DNA of 64,000 bases, taken from assembly GCF_003815915.1 (NCBI RefSeq), contig NZ_CP033929.1, forward strand, positions 868,001 to 932,000. The letters are read 5' to 3'. Source of the stretch: Chryseobacterium indoltheticum. GTDB taxonomy: Bacteria; Bacteroidota; Bacteroidia; Flavobacteriales; Weeksellaceae. Below, one piece after another: positions 33,812 to 44,978 of this stretch. Below the pieces are notes generated by a model. The model did no database searches, was not told the origin of the DNA, and was given only the letters and a program-made list of their open reading frames with translations. The position numbers were made by a program, and so were the translations under genes. Every line of letters begins with the position of its first letter. The first letter of the stretch is position 1.

Positions 33812-34726
33812 ATGATTGTAAGACAGCGAACCCACTGGCTGAAAATGTTATTTATATGGAGAGGTTCTGTACTAAAGAAAATAATTACCCAGCTTTTCAT
33901 TATTACTATTTTTTCTGTTGCGGTATATTATTTTAATGGGAAGATTTATGATTACAAAGTTAAGCTCAATCCTACTGTTTTTACATTGATAGGCTTGGCT
34001 TTAGCCATTTTTATGGGCTTTTGTAATACCGCAAGTTATGATCGATTCTGGGAAGGAAGAAAACTTTGGGGATTACTGGTCATTGAAACCCGATCTTTAA
34101 CAAGACAGATATTATCTTTCATACCGAATGTTTCAAAAGAAGAAAAACAGGAAATTGTAAAGCTTATTTCTGCATTTTGCTGGTCTTTAAATTATCAATT
34201 AAGAGATAAAACTGAAACAAAACCTATTCAACATTTACTTTCTGAAGAGCAGTTTCACCAGATTCAGGGTAAGCAATTTATTCCTAATATTATTTTGGGC
34301 TTTATTTCAGATTGGCTGAATGAGCAAAATAAAAAAGAAAATATAGATACGATTGTTTTGACTTCTATGAATCATCAGCTGAATCAGTTTTCTAATATTT
34401 CCGGGGGTTGTGAGAGAATTTACAATACGCCGCTTCCATTTGCTTACAGTGTTTTGCTTCATCGTACCGTTTATTTATACTGTTTTTGGCTGCCTTTCGG
34501 ATTACTCGACAGCTTAGATTGGATGATGCCGTTGATTGTTTTGCTGATCAGCTATACTTTTATTGCTTTAGACGCAATTATTCAGGAAATCGCGGAACCT
34601 TTTGGTGAGGAAGAAAATGATTTGGCTCTAAACAGTATTTGCAGAACGATTGAATTTTCTATTTTTGAGCAGGCAGAAATTCCGCAAGGTGAATTAAAAA
34701 AGCCTGATTCCTATTTTGTAGATTGA
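33812..34726 (+). CDS. Bestrophin-family anion channel
   Basis: The product has 304 residues. It begins MIVRQRTHWLKMLFIWRGSVL, the UPF0187/bestrophin opening. FTLIGLALAIFMGFCNTASYDRFWEGRKLWG follows, containing the family S/T-Y-x-R-(F/W)-W-E-(A/G) motif, and then a second membrane pair around LHRTVYLYCFWLPFGLLDSLDW. The C-terminus has the acidic FGEEENDLALN. Bacterial bestrophins form pentameric channels, some of which pass cations. The gene is 17 bases downstream of the HD-PycTM gene and is probably co-transcribed with it. Confidence 0.9.
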   Translation: MIVRQRTHWLKMLFIWRGSVLKKIITQLFIITIFSVAVYYFNGKIYDYKVKLNPTVFTLIGLALAIFMGFCNTASYDRFWEGRKLWGLLVIETRSLTRQILSFIPNVSKEEKQEIVKLISAFCWSLNYQLRDKTETKPIQHLLSEEQFHQIQGKQFIPNIILGFISDWLNEQNKKENIDTIVLTSMNHQLNQFSNISGGCERIYNTPLPFAYSVLLHRTVYLYCFWLPFGLLDSLDWMMPLIVLLISYTFIALDAIIQEIAEPFGEEENDLALNSICRTIEFSIFEQAEIPQGELKKPDSYFVD

Positions 34727-34727
34727 T

Positions 34728-37031
34728 CTAAGCTAAAGAAACTCTCATTGCAAGTAATCCTGTAATTCCCTGCAGATCTTCAACTCTTAAAAGTTCAACA
34801 TCAGATTTTAAAATATTTTGTTTTTGAAGTCTGTTGATGTATTGTAGATATTCACGTTGATTTTCCAATCCGAAATAGACGATGGTAATTTTTCCGGGAC
34901 AGGTAATTCTCTCGGTAGAATCTTTGATATGAGCTTTTTCCAGTCTCTTTTTGATGATTTCAAAATTAGAATTAAATGCGCCGTCTACATCAAAACGTTT
35001 CTCATCCATTCGGAAACGGATGTCTACTTTTTCATTATACACAAAAATCAGCGAAGCAATATCGAGCGGAACCGGAAGATCTTTTTTGAACAATCTGAAC
35101 TCATGTTCCATCTTACAAAGTGTTTCCAGCTGCCAATATCTCAACTCGTGAACGACTTTCAGAGAATAAGGTAATTCTGGTGCGATACTGGGGCCAATAT
35201 ACAGATTGTGCTCAACACCATCCGATTTGAATCTTTCAAAATAATGCGGGAAAATTTCCTGAGCAGCCACTTGTTTCTGGTCTAAAATGTCGGCTAGTTT
35301 ACGGTTGAGAAGCGTAATAGAATCATCTAAATTTTTTCTGTTGGCATAAAAAAGATCATTCTGTGTAAAAACCTGACTGAGATAACTTTTGATTTTATCT
35401 TTGATATTTTCATCACTTTTCACTTCAAGCTGACCTTGCAGGTAAGGGTGAATTTCTTCCCGTAAAAGTCTTTGGAAACGCTGTTCTGTATCTGCTTTTA
35501 TTTCATTATTCAGTTCGTTTTCAAAAACATCCAATGCCAAAGAATATTTTTCAGCTTCTAATGAATTTAATATTGTCATGACTTCATGAAGCCCGTCTAT
35601 TTGCTGATTAAGATCTTCGAGCATCAGATTAAAACGCTTGTCTGATGAAGAACGAATGTCTGAAAAACTAAATAGTGGAGTAAGATTTTTAAATGAAATC
35701 TCTTTTAAAGTATATATTTTTTTTGCTAAATAAGCATTGAAGTAACGTTCTGCTTCATTTCTGAATTTCCAGATAACACTGTCATGAATCGTTGTATATT
35801 CACGCTGAATAATAGCTTCAATCTGATTATTCCTTTCATACGAAAATCTGCTGAGTGAGAAAATAATCATATCGGCAACAAACTCGAGTTTTTTTAGTTT
35901 TAAACCATTTAAGCTGTTGGCTATCGGCGAAGTAAACTCCATCATTGCTAGTAATTCATTGTCTTTCATAATAGGAATGACCATGAAGCTATTGATGTTA
36001 TTGTCTTTTAAAATACTGAAAGAAGGAAGTTTTTTAATCTCATCATCAAGCTTGTCGACGTTCGAAACCACGACGGGTTTTGAATTGTAACTGATGTTTT
36101 CAAAAGCTGTTTTCCTTACTTCTTCATCGAATGTGTTGATCCAAAAATCAAGAAGATAATTGGTGAAAACATTCTCATAAATAGGCAATTTTTCGAGCCT
36201 TTTGTTTTTTGTATTAAACAGCATCAACCCAAAATTGAGATCGGGAACATCAAAATAAGATTTAAATATTTCCTTTAAATTCTCATCAGGCGAAGGATTT
36301 TCGAGATCAATTTTAATCATGCTCGACTTCAGATCAGATAATGCCACTTCCGAAGTACAATCGATGAGAGAGATAATGCTGAAACCCTTTAAAATCCATG
36401 ATTCCGGCTGAAAGTATTTTTTCCAAAGCTGTATATCATCTAAATTTTCAAGCAGGATATCCAAGACATCATCGGGCGGAATCTTGGTGCCTTCGGCAGG
36501 ATAAACATCACTAAAATCTGAGTTGACCGTAATTTTATAATGCTTCATAATTCCCTGTTTATCGGGAATGTCATAATAAAACGGAATGGTAACTTTAATA
36601 TCTTTTTTAAGGTAAGTCTGCAAAATCAGGCAACAGCAAAAGACGTAATATTCGTCATCGCTAATATCTCTGAACTCGATTTCAAAATCTTTTCCTGCGT
36701 CATTTAAAATATTCTGAAATCTTTCGGTATAATTGAACGTAAGATTGGTGAGCGGAATTCCTGCAGCTTTAATTTCATTTCTCGTCAAACCGGTAGGGAA
36801 GAGGTCTGCCAACAAAAGTCTGATGAGGTCTTTGTGCTTTTCAAACACCGAAAGATCCTGAAAACCATCTCTTAATTCTTTAAAATTCTTAGTTTTCTCA
36901 ATCAAAGATTCTGCATAATTGGCTCGATATTCTAACCGATCGTTATACCGAATGTGCTCCAACACATCCAAATATTTTTTGAACGATATAAAAACCTGAA
37001 ACGGACTTTCTTTCTTGTAAAGATTTGCCAA
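34728..37031 (-). CDS. Large GAF-domain protein
   Basis: The product has 767 residues and no signal peptide. The middle (about 270-400) looks like a GAF domain: FGLMLFNTKNKRLEKL, RKTAFENISYNSKPVVVSNV, and INSFMVIPIMKDNELLAMMEF. The flanking regions are helical, with coiled-coil potential around 480-600 (LNSLEAEKYSLALDVFENEL). There is no kinase, cyclase or output domain. It is a long, conserved Flavobacteria-type protein of unknown role. It converges with the bestrophin gene with a 1-base gap. Confidence 0.75.
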   Translation of the reverse strand: MANLYKKESPFQVFISFKKYLDVLEHIRYNDRLEYRANYAESLIEKTKNFKELRDGFQDLSVFEKHKDLIRLLLADLFPTGLTRNEIKAAGIPLTNLTFNYTERFQNILNDAGKDFEIEFRDISDDEYYVFCCCLILQTYLKKDIKVTIPFYYDIPDKQGIMKHYKITVNSDFSDVYPAEGTKIPPDDVLDILLENLDDIQLWKKYFQPESWILKGFSIISLIDCTSEVALSDLKSSMIKIDLENPSPDENLKEIFKSYFDVPDLNFGLMLFNTKNKRLEKLPIYENVFTNYLLDFWINTFDEEVRKTAFENISYNSKPVVVSNVDKLDDEIKKLPSFSILKDNNINSFMVIPIMKDNELLAMMEFTSPIANSLNGLKLKKLEFVADMIIFSLSRFSYERNNQIEAIIQREYTTIHDSVIWKFRNEAERYFNAYLAKKIYTLKEISFKNLTPLFSFSDIRSSSDKRFNLMLEDLNQQIDGLHEVMTILNSLEAEKYSLALDVFENELNNEIKADTEQRFQRLLREEIHPYLQGQLEVKSDENIKDKIKSYLSQVFTQNDLFYANRKNLDDSITLLNRKLADILDQKQVAAQEIFPHYFERFKSDGVEHNLYIGPSIAPELPYSLKVVHELRYWQLETLCKMEHEFRLFKKDLPVPLDIASLIFVYNEKVDIRFRMDEKRFDVDGAFNSNFEIIKKRLEKAHIKDSTERITCPGKITIVYFGLENQREYLQYINRLQKQNILKSDVELLRVEDLQGITGLLAMRVSLA

Positions 37032-37384
37032 AATGTAAGAAAAATTGTGGAGGTAAAGTTATGAAAAGAATGAGGAAATTAGCTGTTATTGGTGTTTAAA
37101 TTTGTATAAAAGACTGGCTTTTTTGTTGTGATAGATATTTTTATCGTTGTGTTGATAATATTATAAAGTTTTTGTTTCCATATACAAAATAGGTTTTTTT
37201 TAATACAAAACCCACTTCAATTGAGCTGGGTTTATTTTTATATGCTCAAAAGTCGGGAGACTTTGCGCAACGGGGAAACCGACTGCTTTTTCTCTAAACG
37301 TAAAATTACTGATTCCTTTTTTCCTGATATTGGTTGTGGTAAATTTCCCTAAACTTCTTTTGATATCATTAGGTTTTAACTCCT
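37032..37384. other. Intergenic region with relic-like open frame and palindromes
   Basis: This 353-base gap separates the GAF gene from the accessory operon end. It holds a terminator at 37208-37233, a palindrome AAAGTC-GGGA-GACTTT at 37249-37264, and a minus-strand frame without stops from about 37390 down to the stop at 37200-37202, read as peptides such as REKAVGFPVAQSLP. That frame has no ATG and overlaps the 3' end of the lipoprotein gene. It could be a gene relic or chance. Confidence 0.4.
37208..37233 (-). terminator. Probable terminator of the accessory operon
   Basis: AAACCCA and TGGGTTT form a 7-bp stem (with further inner pairing), followed by TTTTG on the minus strand. Confidence 0.6.
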
Positions 37385-38593
37385 TTATTTTTGCATTAAC
37401 TTAATAAGGAAATCTTCCGTTACATCTTCAAATTTTACAATGCCAAAATCTTTTGAAGTTTTGGTAATACTATTTATATTTTTTTCAGGATTACTTCTTT
37501 CTGTATATTCTTCGCCGTATTTATAAAGTACTATTTTTTCATTTTCAATCTTAAATGTTACATAGGACTGAACAAACATAAAATCTTTACAATATGTTTG
37601 TTCAATGGTGAAATAATTATTTTTAGAAACTAACCGTTGAAATCCATCTGCTGGACAATTATCATGATATTTGAAAGTTAGTTGATCATTTATTACATAA
37701 TCTTTAAATATTTCCCCATCTTTCTTTTGTATAATTATTGGTAAAGAATTGTGTTGCACATTTTCAATATTCTTTTTTTCTGTTTTTTCTAAGGCAATTA
37801 TTTTGTATTCATTCAGAGGGGATATCACTAAAGCACTATCTAAAACATAATCATTTTTAAAATTTTTATTAACATATGCTTTTTGCCTTTGAGTTTTTAA
37901 ATTGTTAATATCTATTTTGTAAAATTTATAAGAATCGTTATTTAAAGGTTTTGCTTTAATTATTATATTGTTGTCAGCACTCCAAACAGCGCTTTCAATG
38001 ATATTGTCTTCAGATGAAAATATGTAGAACTTATTTAAAGAACCATTTTCTATTTTGTATAGATCTAAAGAAGATGATAAACCTTCATTATCTTTATAGG
38101 TAATAGCATAGTCGTTATTTTTTGAAAATAATGGGGTATTATTGATAATTTTATAATTATAATTTTCGTCATTCATTAACAAAGTTAATTCACCATCATA
38201 AAGTTTAATATTAATAACGTGGAAATGTTTTTTTTTATTAAATCCTATATACGAATAATCTACAAATGAATCAGAATCTATATTTTTATTTACAATAAAT
38301 TTTATCTTGCCAAAAGAAGTTTTCAGGATTCCATTTTCAAATACAATTTTATTATCTAATAAGTCGTTTTTATAAAGAATAGAATCTTTAATAAACTGAT
38401 TTTTAGAAATTGGTGTTCTGTAATCTTCAAGCTTATAAAAATCATTGTTTTGTTCTATCTGTTCTGTTATTTCATGATAATTAAATATGTTTTCTTTATT
38501 TCCGTTTTGATTTTTTATATTGTTATTTTCAGCAGATTTTTTTTTGCAGCCAAAAATAACAAGCAACATTAAAAAGAAGATCGCTTTTTTCAT
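37385..38593 (-). CDS. Lipoprotein, paralogue of the broken gene upstream; immunity-protein candidate
   Basis: The product has 402 residues. The lipobox is VIFGC (Cys16), followed by Lys-Lys-Lys, which predicts a periplasmic lipoprotein. The last 90 residues align well with the end of the broken gene at 38691-39758: shared features are V-x-K-N-x-Y-x-T-x-E, Y-x-T-F, the L-x-K-Y-G motif, and S-K-(D/N)-F-G near the end. The middle is beta-rich (LDLYKIENGSLNKFYIFSS, and a SPLNEYKIIALEKT segment). It closes the operon downstream of the effector-like genes. The immunity role is inferred from position, lipoprotein nature and duplication. Confidence 0.6.
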   Translation of the reverse strand: MKKAIFFLMLLVIFGCKKKSAENNNIKNQNGNKENIFNYHEITEQIEQNNDFYKLEDYRTPISKNQFIKDSILYKNDLLDNKIVFENGILKTSFGKIKFIVNKNIDSDSFVDYSYIGFNKKKHFHVINIKLYDGELTLLMNDENYNYKIINNTPLFSKNNDYAITYKDNEGLSSSLDLYKIENGSLNKFYIFSSEDNIIESAVWSADNNIIIKAKPLNNDSYKFYKIDINNLKTQRQKAYVNKNFKNDYVLDSALVISPLNEYKIIALEKTEKKNIENVQHNSLPIIIQKKDGEIFKDYVINDQLTFKYHDNCPADGFQRLVSKNNYFTIEQTYCKDFMFVQSYVTFKIENEKIVLYKYGEEYTERSNPEKNINSITKTSKDFGIVKFEDVTEDFLIKLMQK

Positions 38594-38690
38594 ATATTTA
38601 TATTAAATGCTATATTGTAATGGAATGCTTTTTTTGAAAAAACCGCATTAAAACAAATAAAATTCTTGTAAGATAAGCTATATTGAAATT

Positions 38691-39758
38691 TTATTTTAAC
38701 TTACTCATAATATCAACATTATTATAATTTACGAAATTAATTTTCCCGAAATTTTTTGAGATGTAAGTTTTTTCCCAATCTTTAGAATCATCATCATACA
38801 TTGCAATTATACCATATTTATGTAAATAAATATGAGCATCATTTTTATTGTAAAAAAAAGTGATATACTTGTTTTGAGAAGGACTTCCCTCAGAAATATT
38901 TTCTTCAAATGTTATGTAACCATTTTTACAAACTATATCAATTAAACCTGTTCCTGTAGAATTTCCTAAAACTGGAGACAATATATTTTCATTCATAATG
39001 ACTTTGTCTACAGAACTGTTGTTTTTCTGTAAAATAATATATATTGGAAAAGTTTTTTTCGTTGCATTCCATAAAACATAAATTTCATCCTCTAACCCAT
39101 CTAGATTTATATCTGCTGTTTTTTCTTTGATAATTTCAAAGTTTTCTTTCTTCTATTCTTCTTTTAGTTCAGAGGTATTCACTGTATCCTTAATGCTTAG
39201 CAGTGAAATGTCTTTAATTGGCTGCAAATTGTATTTAGAATTTTTATTATTCTGAGATAAAGAAATATTTAAAGTCTCTCCTTTTAAATCAATACTGAAA
39301 ACTTTTTCTCCATTGCTTTTTTCAATTTCTTTTGCAATGTGATTAAAAGTTTCATAGTAAGTTAAAACATTATTATGATAGTAATATACATAAAAAACTG
39401 AACCATAATAATCATTACCTTCTATCAAGATGAGATGGTTTTTTGATTTTTTCAAGTCCCAAATATTTATTGATGCACTATCTAAAAGCAAATCTATTTT
39501 ATAAACATTTTCATTTATTGATAAATCAAAAAGTGAACTTTCCGTAGGTATCAACTGATAAACGAATTCAGGAAAAAAATACTTAAAATTATCTTTATTT
39601 TTTGAAAGCTGTTTTTGTAGTATAAAAGTTTCATTTTCTTTTTGTATACTGTCCGTTTGATTTACTTTTCTTTCATTACTTGTTTTTTTATTTTGTCCGT
39701 CACATGACATTAGAAATGATAAAAACAAGCAAAACAATATTTTTTTTATTAGTTCCAT
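38691..39758 (-). pseudogene. Lipoprotein gene split by one in-frame TAG
   Basis: The N-terminal part (39153-39758, 201 residues) starts with a lipoprotein signal (lipobox FLMSC, Cys19) and ends at a TAG at 39153-39155. The same frame continues without a stop for 52 codons into a 101-residue segment from 38996 to 38691. The continuation (ADINLDGLEDEIYVLWN, then KYITFF and LHKYG) matches the C-terminal domain of the intact paralogue at 37385-38593. The simplest reading is one nonsense mutation in a gene of about 355 codons. A sequencing error or a stop-codon read-through is possible. Its ATG overlaps the stop codon of the M23 relic. Confidence 0.75.
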
Positions 39759-39940
39759 CCTTTCTCTTTTAATTTATTTTGATAATCTATTTCGGGTTTA
39801 GATAGTTCTTCTTCTGTTTTGAATTTAAAATAAAAGGAAGGATTGCATTTACCATTTAATCCTGGAGCTGAACCAACATTTGAAACTTCAAAATGTAGGT
39901 GAGGTTTGCATTTGTTTCCGAAGTTGCTAAAAATACTTTT
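39749..39940 (-). pseudogene. C-terminal relic of an M23 (LytM) peptidase
   Basis: The minus-strand frame from 39940 to the TAA at 39749-39751 has 63 codons and reads FSNFGNKCKPHLHFEVSNVG near its start. HLHFEV is the hallmark H-x-H metal site of M23 peptidoglycan endopeptidases. The upstream catalytic half (H-x-x-x-D) is missing: in frame there is a TGA at 39941-39943, and 5 codons before that an ATG. The stop codon overlaps the start of the following lipoprotein gene, suggesting the lost peptidase was once translationally coupled to it. The remnant cannot be a working enzyme. Confidence 0.75.
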
Positions 39941-39973
39941 TCAGAGTATATTTTTCATGATAAATTCGAATCA

Positions 39974-40792
39974 CTAATCTCTCACAAACGTTAAATATTT
40001 TTGATTGCATTGTATAAAATGATTATACTCGTTTATCGAATTACCATCATTCTGAATTACAATGCTGTCTCCATAATAGATACCACCAATTTTTCCTAAG
40101 TTAATTGTATTTGGAGTTTCTTTCTTATCAATATTTATAATACCTTTTAAAATAATTTTTGTTTTATCAAATATTTTGAAAGTAAGAATGCTTTGAATAT
40201 CAATTATTTCGATAGAGAATCTTGAATTTAAACAATCGCGAGCAACAAATAAATTACTTGTGGTTGTATTTTTACCAGTGAATATAACTTCTTCATTTGA
40301 AATCCATTCATTATTCTTATTCCATTCGCCTCCGCAATCTTCTTGAAAAGAATCTAAATCCTTTGATTTGTAAATATCAATAAGCTGACAGGTATAATTT
40401 TCATATAGTTCTTTTTTATTATTGTTTAAAAAACCTTTTATGATTGCATCTAATACCATGTATCTTTTATTAGGAGATAATCTAATATCTAATTCACTGC
40501 CCCATTCATTATCCCAATTTTTTATGTTTATCGTGTCTTTATCATTTTTAATGAGCTTCGGAATTTTCCAAAGTTTTTGAGTTTCATCAAATTGATGAAA
40601 GTATAATTTCACATTATTCGTTAGAGGAATAAGAGTGTCTCTTTTTATAGTTTTTTTTAAGTTTTCTGTGTTTTTCTTTTTTTGATTATTTTCGTTTAAG
40701 TTCGCTAAAGACTCATTAGTAGCTTGTTTTAAATCATTTTTTTTACAAGAAAAACACATTAAAATAAATAGATAAAATATTAGATTTTTCAT
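39974..40792 (-). CDS. Hypothetical lipoprotein, immunity-protein candidate
   Basis: The product has 272 residues. The lipobox is MCFSC (Cys16) followed by KKND, predicting a periplasmic lipoprotein. A Lys/Asn-rich linker (about 20-50) leads to a mixed alpha/beta part with motifs such as WDNEWGSELDIRLSPNKRYM, FQEDCGGEWNKNNEWISNEE and FVARDCLNSRFSIEIID, plus Cys residues that could form a disulphide. No family was recognised. It is 7 bases downstream of the 40800 gene in the effector operon, which suggests protection against a periplasmic toxin. This role is inference. Confidence 0.6.
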   Translation of the reverse strand: MKNLIFYLFILMCFSCKKNDLKQATNESLANLNENNQKKKNTENLKKTIKRDTLIPLTNNVKLYFHQFDETQKLWKIPKLIKNDKDTINIKNWDNEWGSELDIRLSPNKRYMVLDAIIKGFLNNNKKELYENYTCQLIDIYKSKDLDSFQEDCGGEWNKNNEWISNEEVIFTGKNTTTSNLFVARDCLNSRFSIEIIDIQSILTFKIFDKTKIILKGIINIDKKETPNTINLGKIGGIYYGDSIVIQNDGNSINEYNHFIQCNQKYLTFVRD

Positions 40793-40799
40793 AATTCTC

Positions 40800-41810
40800 T
40801 TATTCTTTTATAGTTTCTTGCCAATTTTGATTTATGAATCGTTTACTTTTAATGAAATATTTTCCATTCTCATATTTAAGATAAAAATCGTCTACGCTAT
40901 CTTGGTCGCACTTGCCTTTAGCATGTATGACATTTTCATTATTCGTTAGTCTGTACTCACCTTCACAACCATAATCTTCAGAATATTTTGCATCAATGCT
41001 TAAAATAGCTTTAGTTGAAGATTTTATTGTAATAAAATATCCTAAAGAAATTTCCTCGCCATTAGAATTACTAACTGCTGGAGCATAAATTTTATATGCT
41101 CCAATAAGGTCAACCTCTTTCAATATATTTTTTTTTGCAATACTGCTTTTATTTTCTTTAATTATTGTTGAGTTCTGCTTTATAATTAATCCATCATTTG
41201 ATAATTTAAAATGTTCTTCTTTTGTGAATATTGTATTCTCTTCATCTGTTTTGAATTCTTTTGTAAAAAGATTCCCGTCCTTATTAAAGTAACCAAGTTT
41301 TAAATCAATTGCAAAAGGGTAGCTTTTTTTTGTATAAATATTTAATTTTCGTGAAAATTGCGAATTCTCGAAAACCAGAATGTCTATTTGATGTACAGTT
41401 GGAGGGAAATCGTAGTTAGGGTCTTCAATTGTTTTGGATGTTTTAAGATAAATAAACGATTGTTTTTTATTAGAAATAGAATCTACAACACAAATTGAAT
41501 CAAGCCGAAATCCTTTTTCTGTCATAAAAGAAATGTACTTTTTGTTTTTTAATAATTTTCCTTTCACATTATCAAAATAGTCTAACTTATTTAAATTAGA
41601 TTCATTAATTGCATCAGATTCACTTATGGGAAAAGAATTTTCATAAGGACGTACTCTCCATTGTTGAGGAAATTTTGTAGTAAGCAATTCTTTATTGCCA
41701 ATTTCTGTAAACTGAAATAATTTATTCTCTATTTTCTTATCAACTTGGTAACTTTTCTTACATCCTGTAGTAATAATTACCAATAAAATTACCATTATAT
41801 AATATCTCAT
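40800..41810 (-). CDS. Hypothetical lipoprotein directly downstream of the toxin-like gene
   Basis: The product has 336 residues. The lipobox is IITTGC (Cys17), followed by KKSYQ. The N-terminal 200 residues are unassigned. The last 110 residues form a small beta domain with a Cys pair: YSEDYGCEGEYRLTNNENVI and HAKGKCDQDSVDDFYLKYEN. The size, Cys pair and strand pattern recall lysozyme-inhibitor-like small barrels, which would fit a neighbour with a lysozyme-like core, but the motif match is weak. Only 2 bases separate it from the 773-residue gene. That tight coupling makes it the strongest immunity candidate in the operon. Confidence 0.6.
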   Translation of the reverse strand: MRYYIMVILLVIITTGCKKSYQVDKKIENKLFQFTEIGNKELLTTKFPQQWRVRPYENSFPISESDAINESNLNKLDYFDNVKGKLLKNKKYISFMTEKGFRLDSICVVDSISNKKQSFIYLKTSKTIEDPNYDFPPTVHQIDILVFENSQFSRKLNIYTKKSYPFAIDLKLGYFNKDGNLFTKEFKTDEENTIFTKEEHFKLSNDGLIIKQNSTIIKENKSSIAKKNILKEVDLIGAYKIYAPAVSNSNGEEISLGYFITIKSSTKAILSIDAKYSEDYGCEGEYRLTNNENVIHAKGKCDQDSVDDFYLKYENGKYFIKSKRFINQNWQETIKE

Positions 41811-41812
41811 AT

Positions 41813-44134
<2,322 letters not shown>

Positions 44135-44147
44135 AGCTTACTATCTA

Positions 44148-44978
44148 TTATTCCACTTCAAAAGGATCATCTCCGTTTATTTCCTCTTTAAACTCTTCAA
44201 AATCCACAACAGGATTATACACATGCTGCTCTTTTGGGTCAGCATTATTGACGTTGCTTTTTCCTAATTCAGATTCTTGTCCGTGCTTTAAAACTGTGAT
44301 TTTTCCTCCGGTGGCACACAAGAGCTCTGACAATTCCGTTACGCAGTATTTACCCATTACTTTTACCTTATCGTAGGTTTTTGTCCATTTTCCTGAAGGT
44401 AAAAATGCACATGGATTTCCATTTTTTACCGAGCAACTTCCGAAAGGTGTTGCGGCTGGATTAAACATTACGTCGTCTTCAGTGACGGCAAGATAATCAG
44501 ATTCTCCATTTTCATCATTCCAATAGTGTTTTTGATGACTTGTTACTTTGAAACCGGGAAATTGAGTTCCTTTGTCACAAATGGCTTTCCCTTTTGGAAT
44601 CACGAAATATTTTCCGTCATGTTCCGAAGAGTTGCTTTCACTGTTTTGCTCTTTCTTTTCTTCTTCTTTATGGTCTTTAATAGTTGATGCATTTTGTTCA
44701 GACTCCTCATCCATCGTGTCTTCACCGGGATCTGGTTCAGATCCACTTTCATTATTCATTGTATTTATTTCTTCATCAATGTTTTGTTTTTCATCATTAA
44801 GAAATTGAGGATCTTCGGGTATCAAAAGTGTGGTTCCTGCGGGAATTTCATCTTTTATTGTTTCACTCTGCGGACAATTCAGATTATGAAATGTTTTCAG
44901 AAAATTTTCATCTTTTATTTTAAACTTTTTGGCAATTCCTGAAAAAGAGTCATTCGGTTGTGATTGGTAGGTTTTCAT
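44148..44978 (-). CDS. LysM + DUF4280 (PAAR-like) spike protein
   Basis: The product has 276 residues. Residues 1-55 are LysM-like (QPNDSFSGIAKKFKIKDENF, then LLIPEDP). Residues 60-120 are an acidic linker (Glu, Asp, Ser). Residues about 128-240 fit DUF4280, a PAAR-like fold: FVIPKGKAICDKGTQFPGFK, MFNPAATPFGSCSVKNGNPC, KVMGKYCVTELSELLCATGG. DUF4280 proteins cap the spike of type VI or related contractile systems and carry effectors. No tube, sheath or baseplate gene occurs in the window, so this would be an orphan module working with machinery elsewhere. It overlaps the upstream gene by 29 bases. Confidence 0.8.
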   Translation of the reverse strand: MKTYQSQPNDSFSGIAKKFKIKDENFLKTFHNLNCPQSETIKDEIPAGTTLLIPEDPQFLNDEKQNIDEEINTMNNESGSEPDPGEDTMDEESEQNASTIKDHKEEEKKEQNSESNSSEHDGKYFVIPKGKAICDKGTQFPGFKVTSHQKHYWNDENGESDYLAVTEDDVMFNPAATPFGSCSVKNGNPCAFLPSGKWTKTYDKVKVMGKYCVTELSELLCATGGKITVLKHGQESELGKSNVNNADPKEQHVYNPVVDFEEFKEEINGDDPFEVE

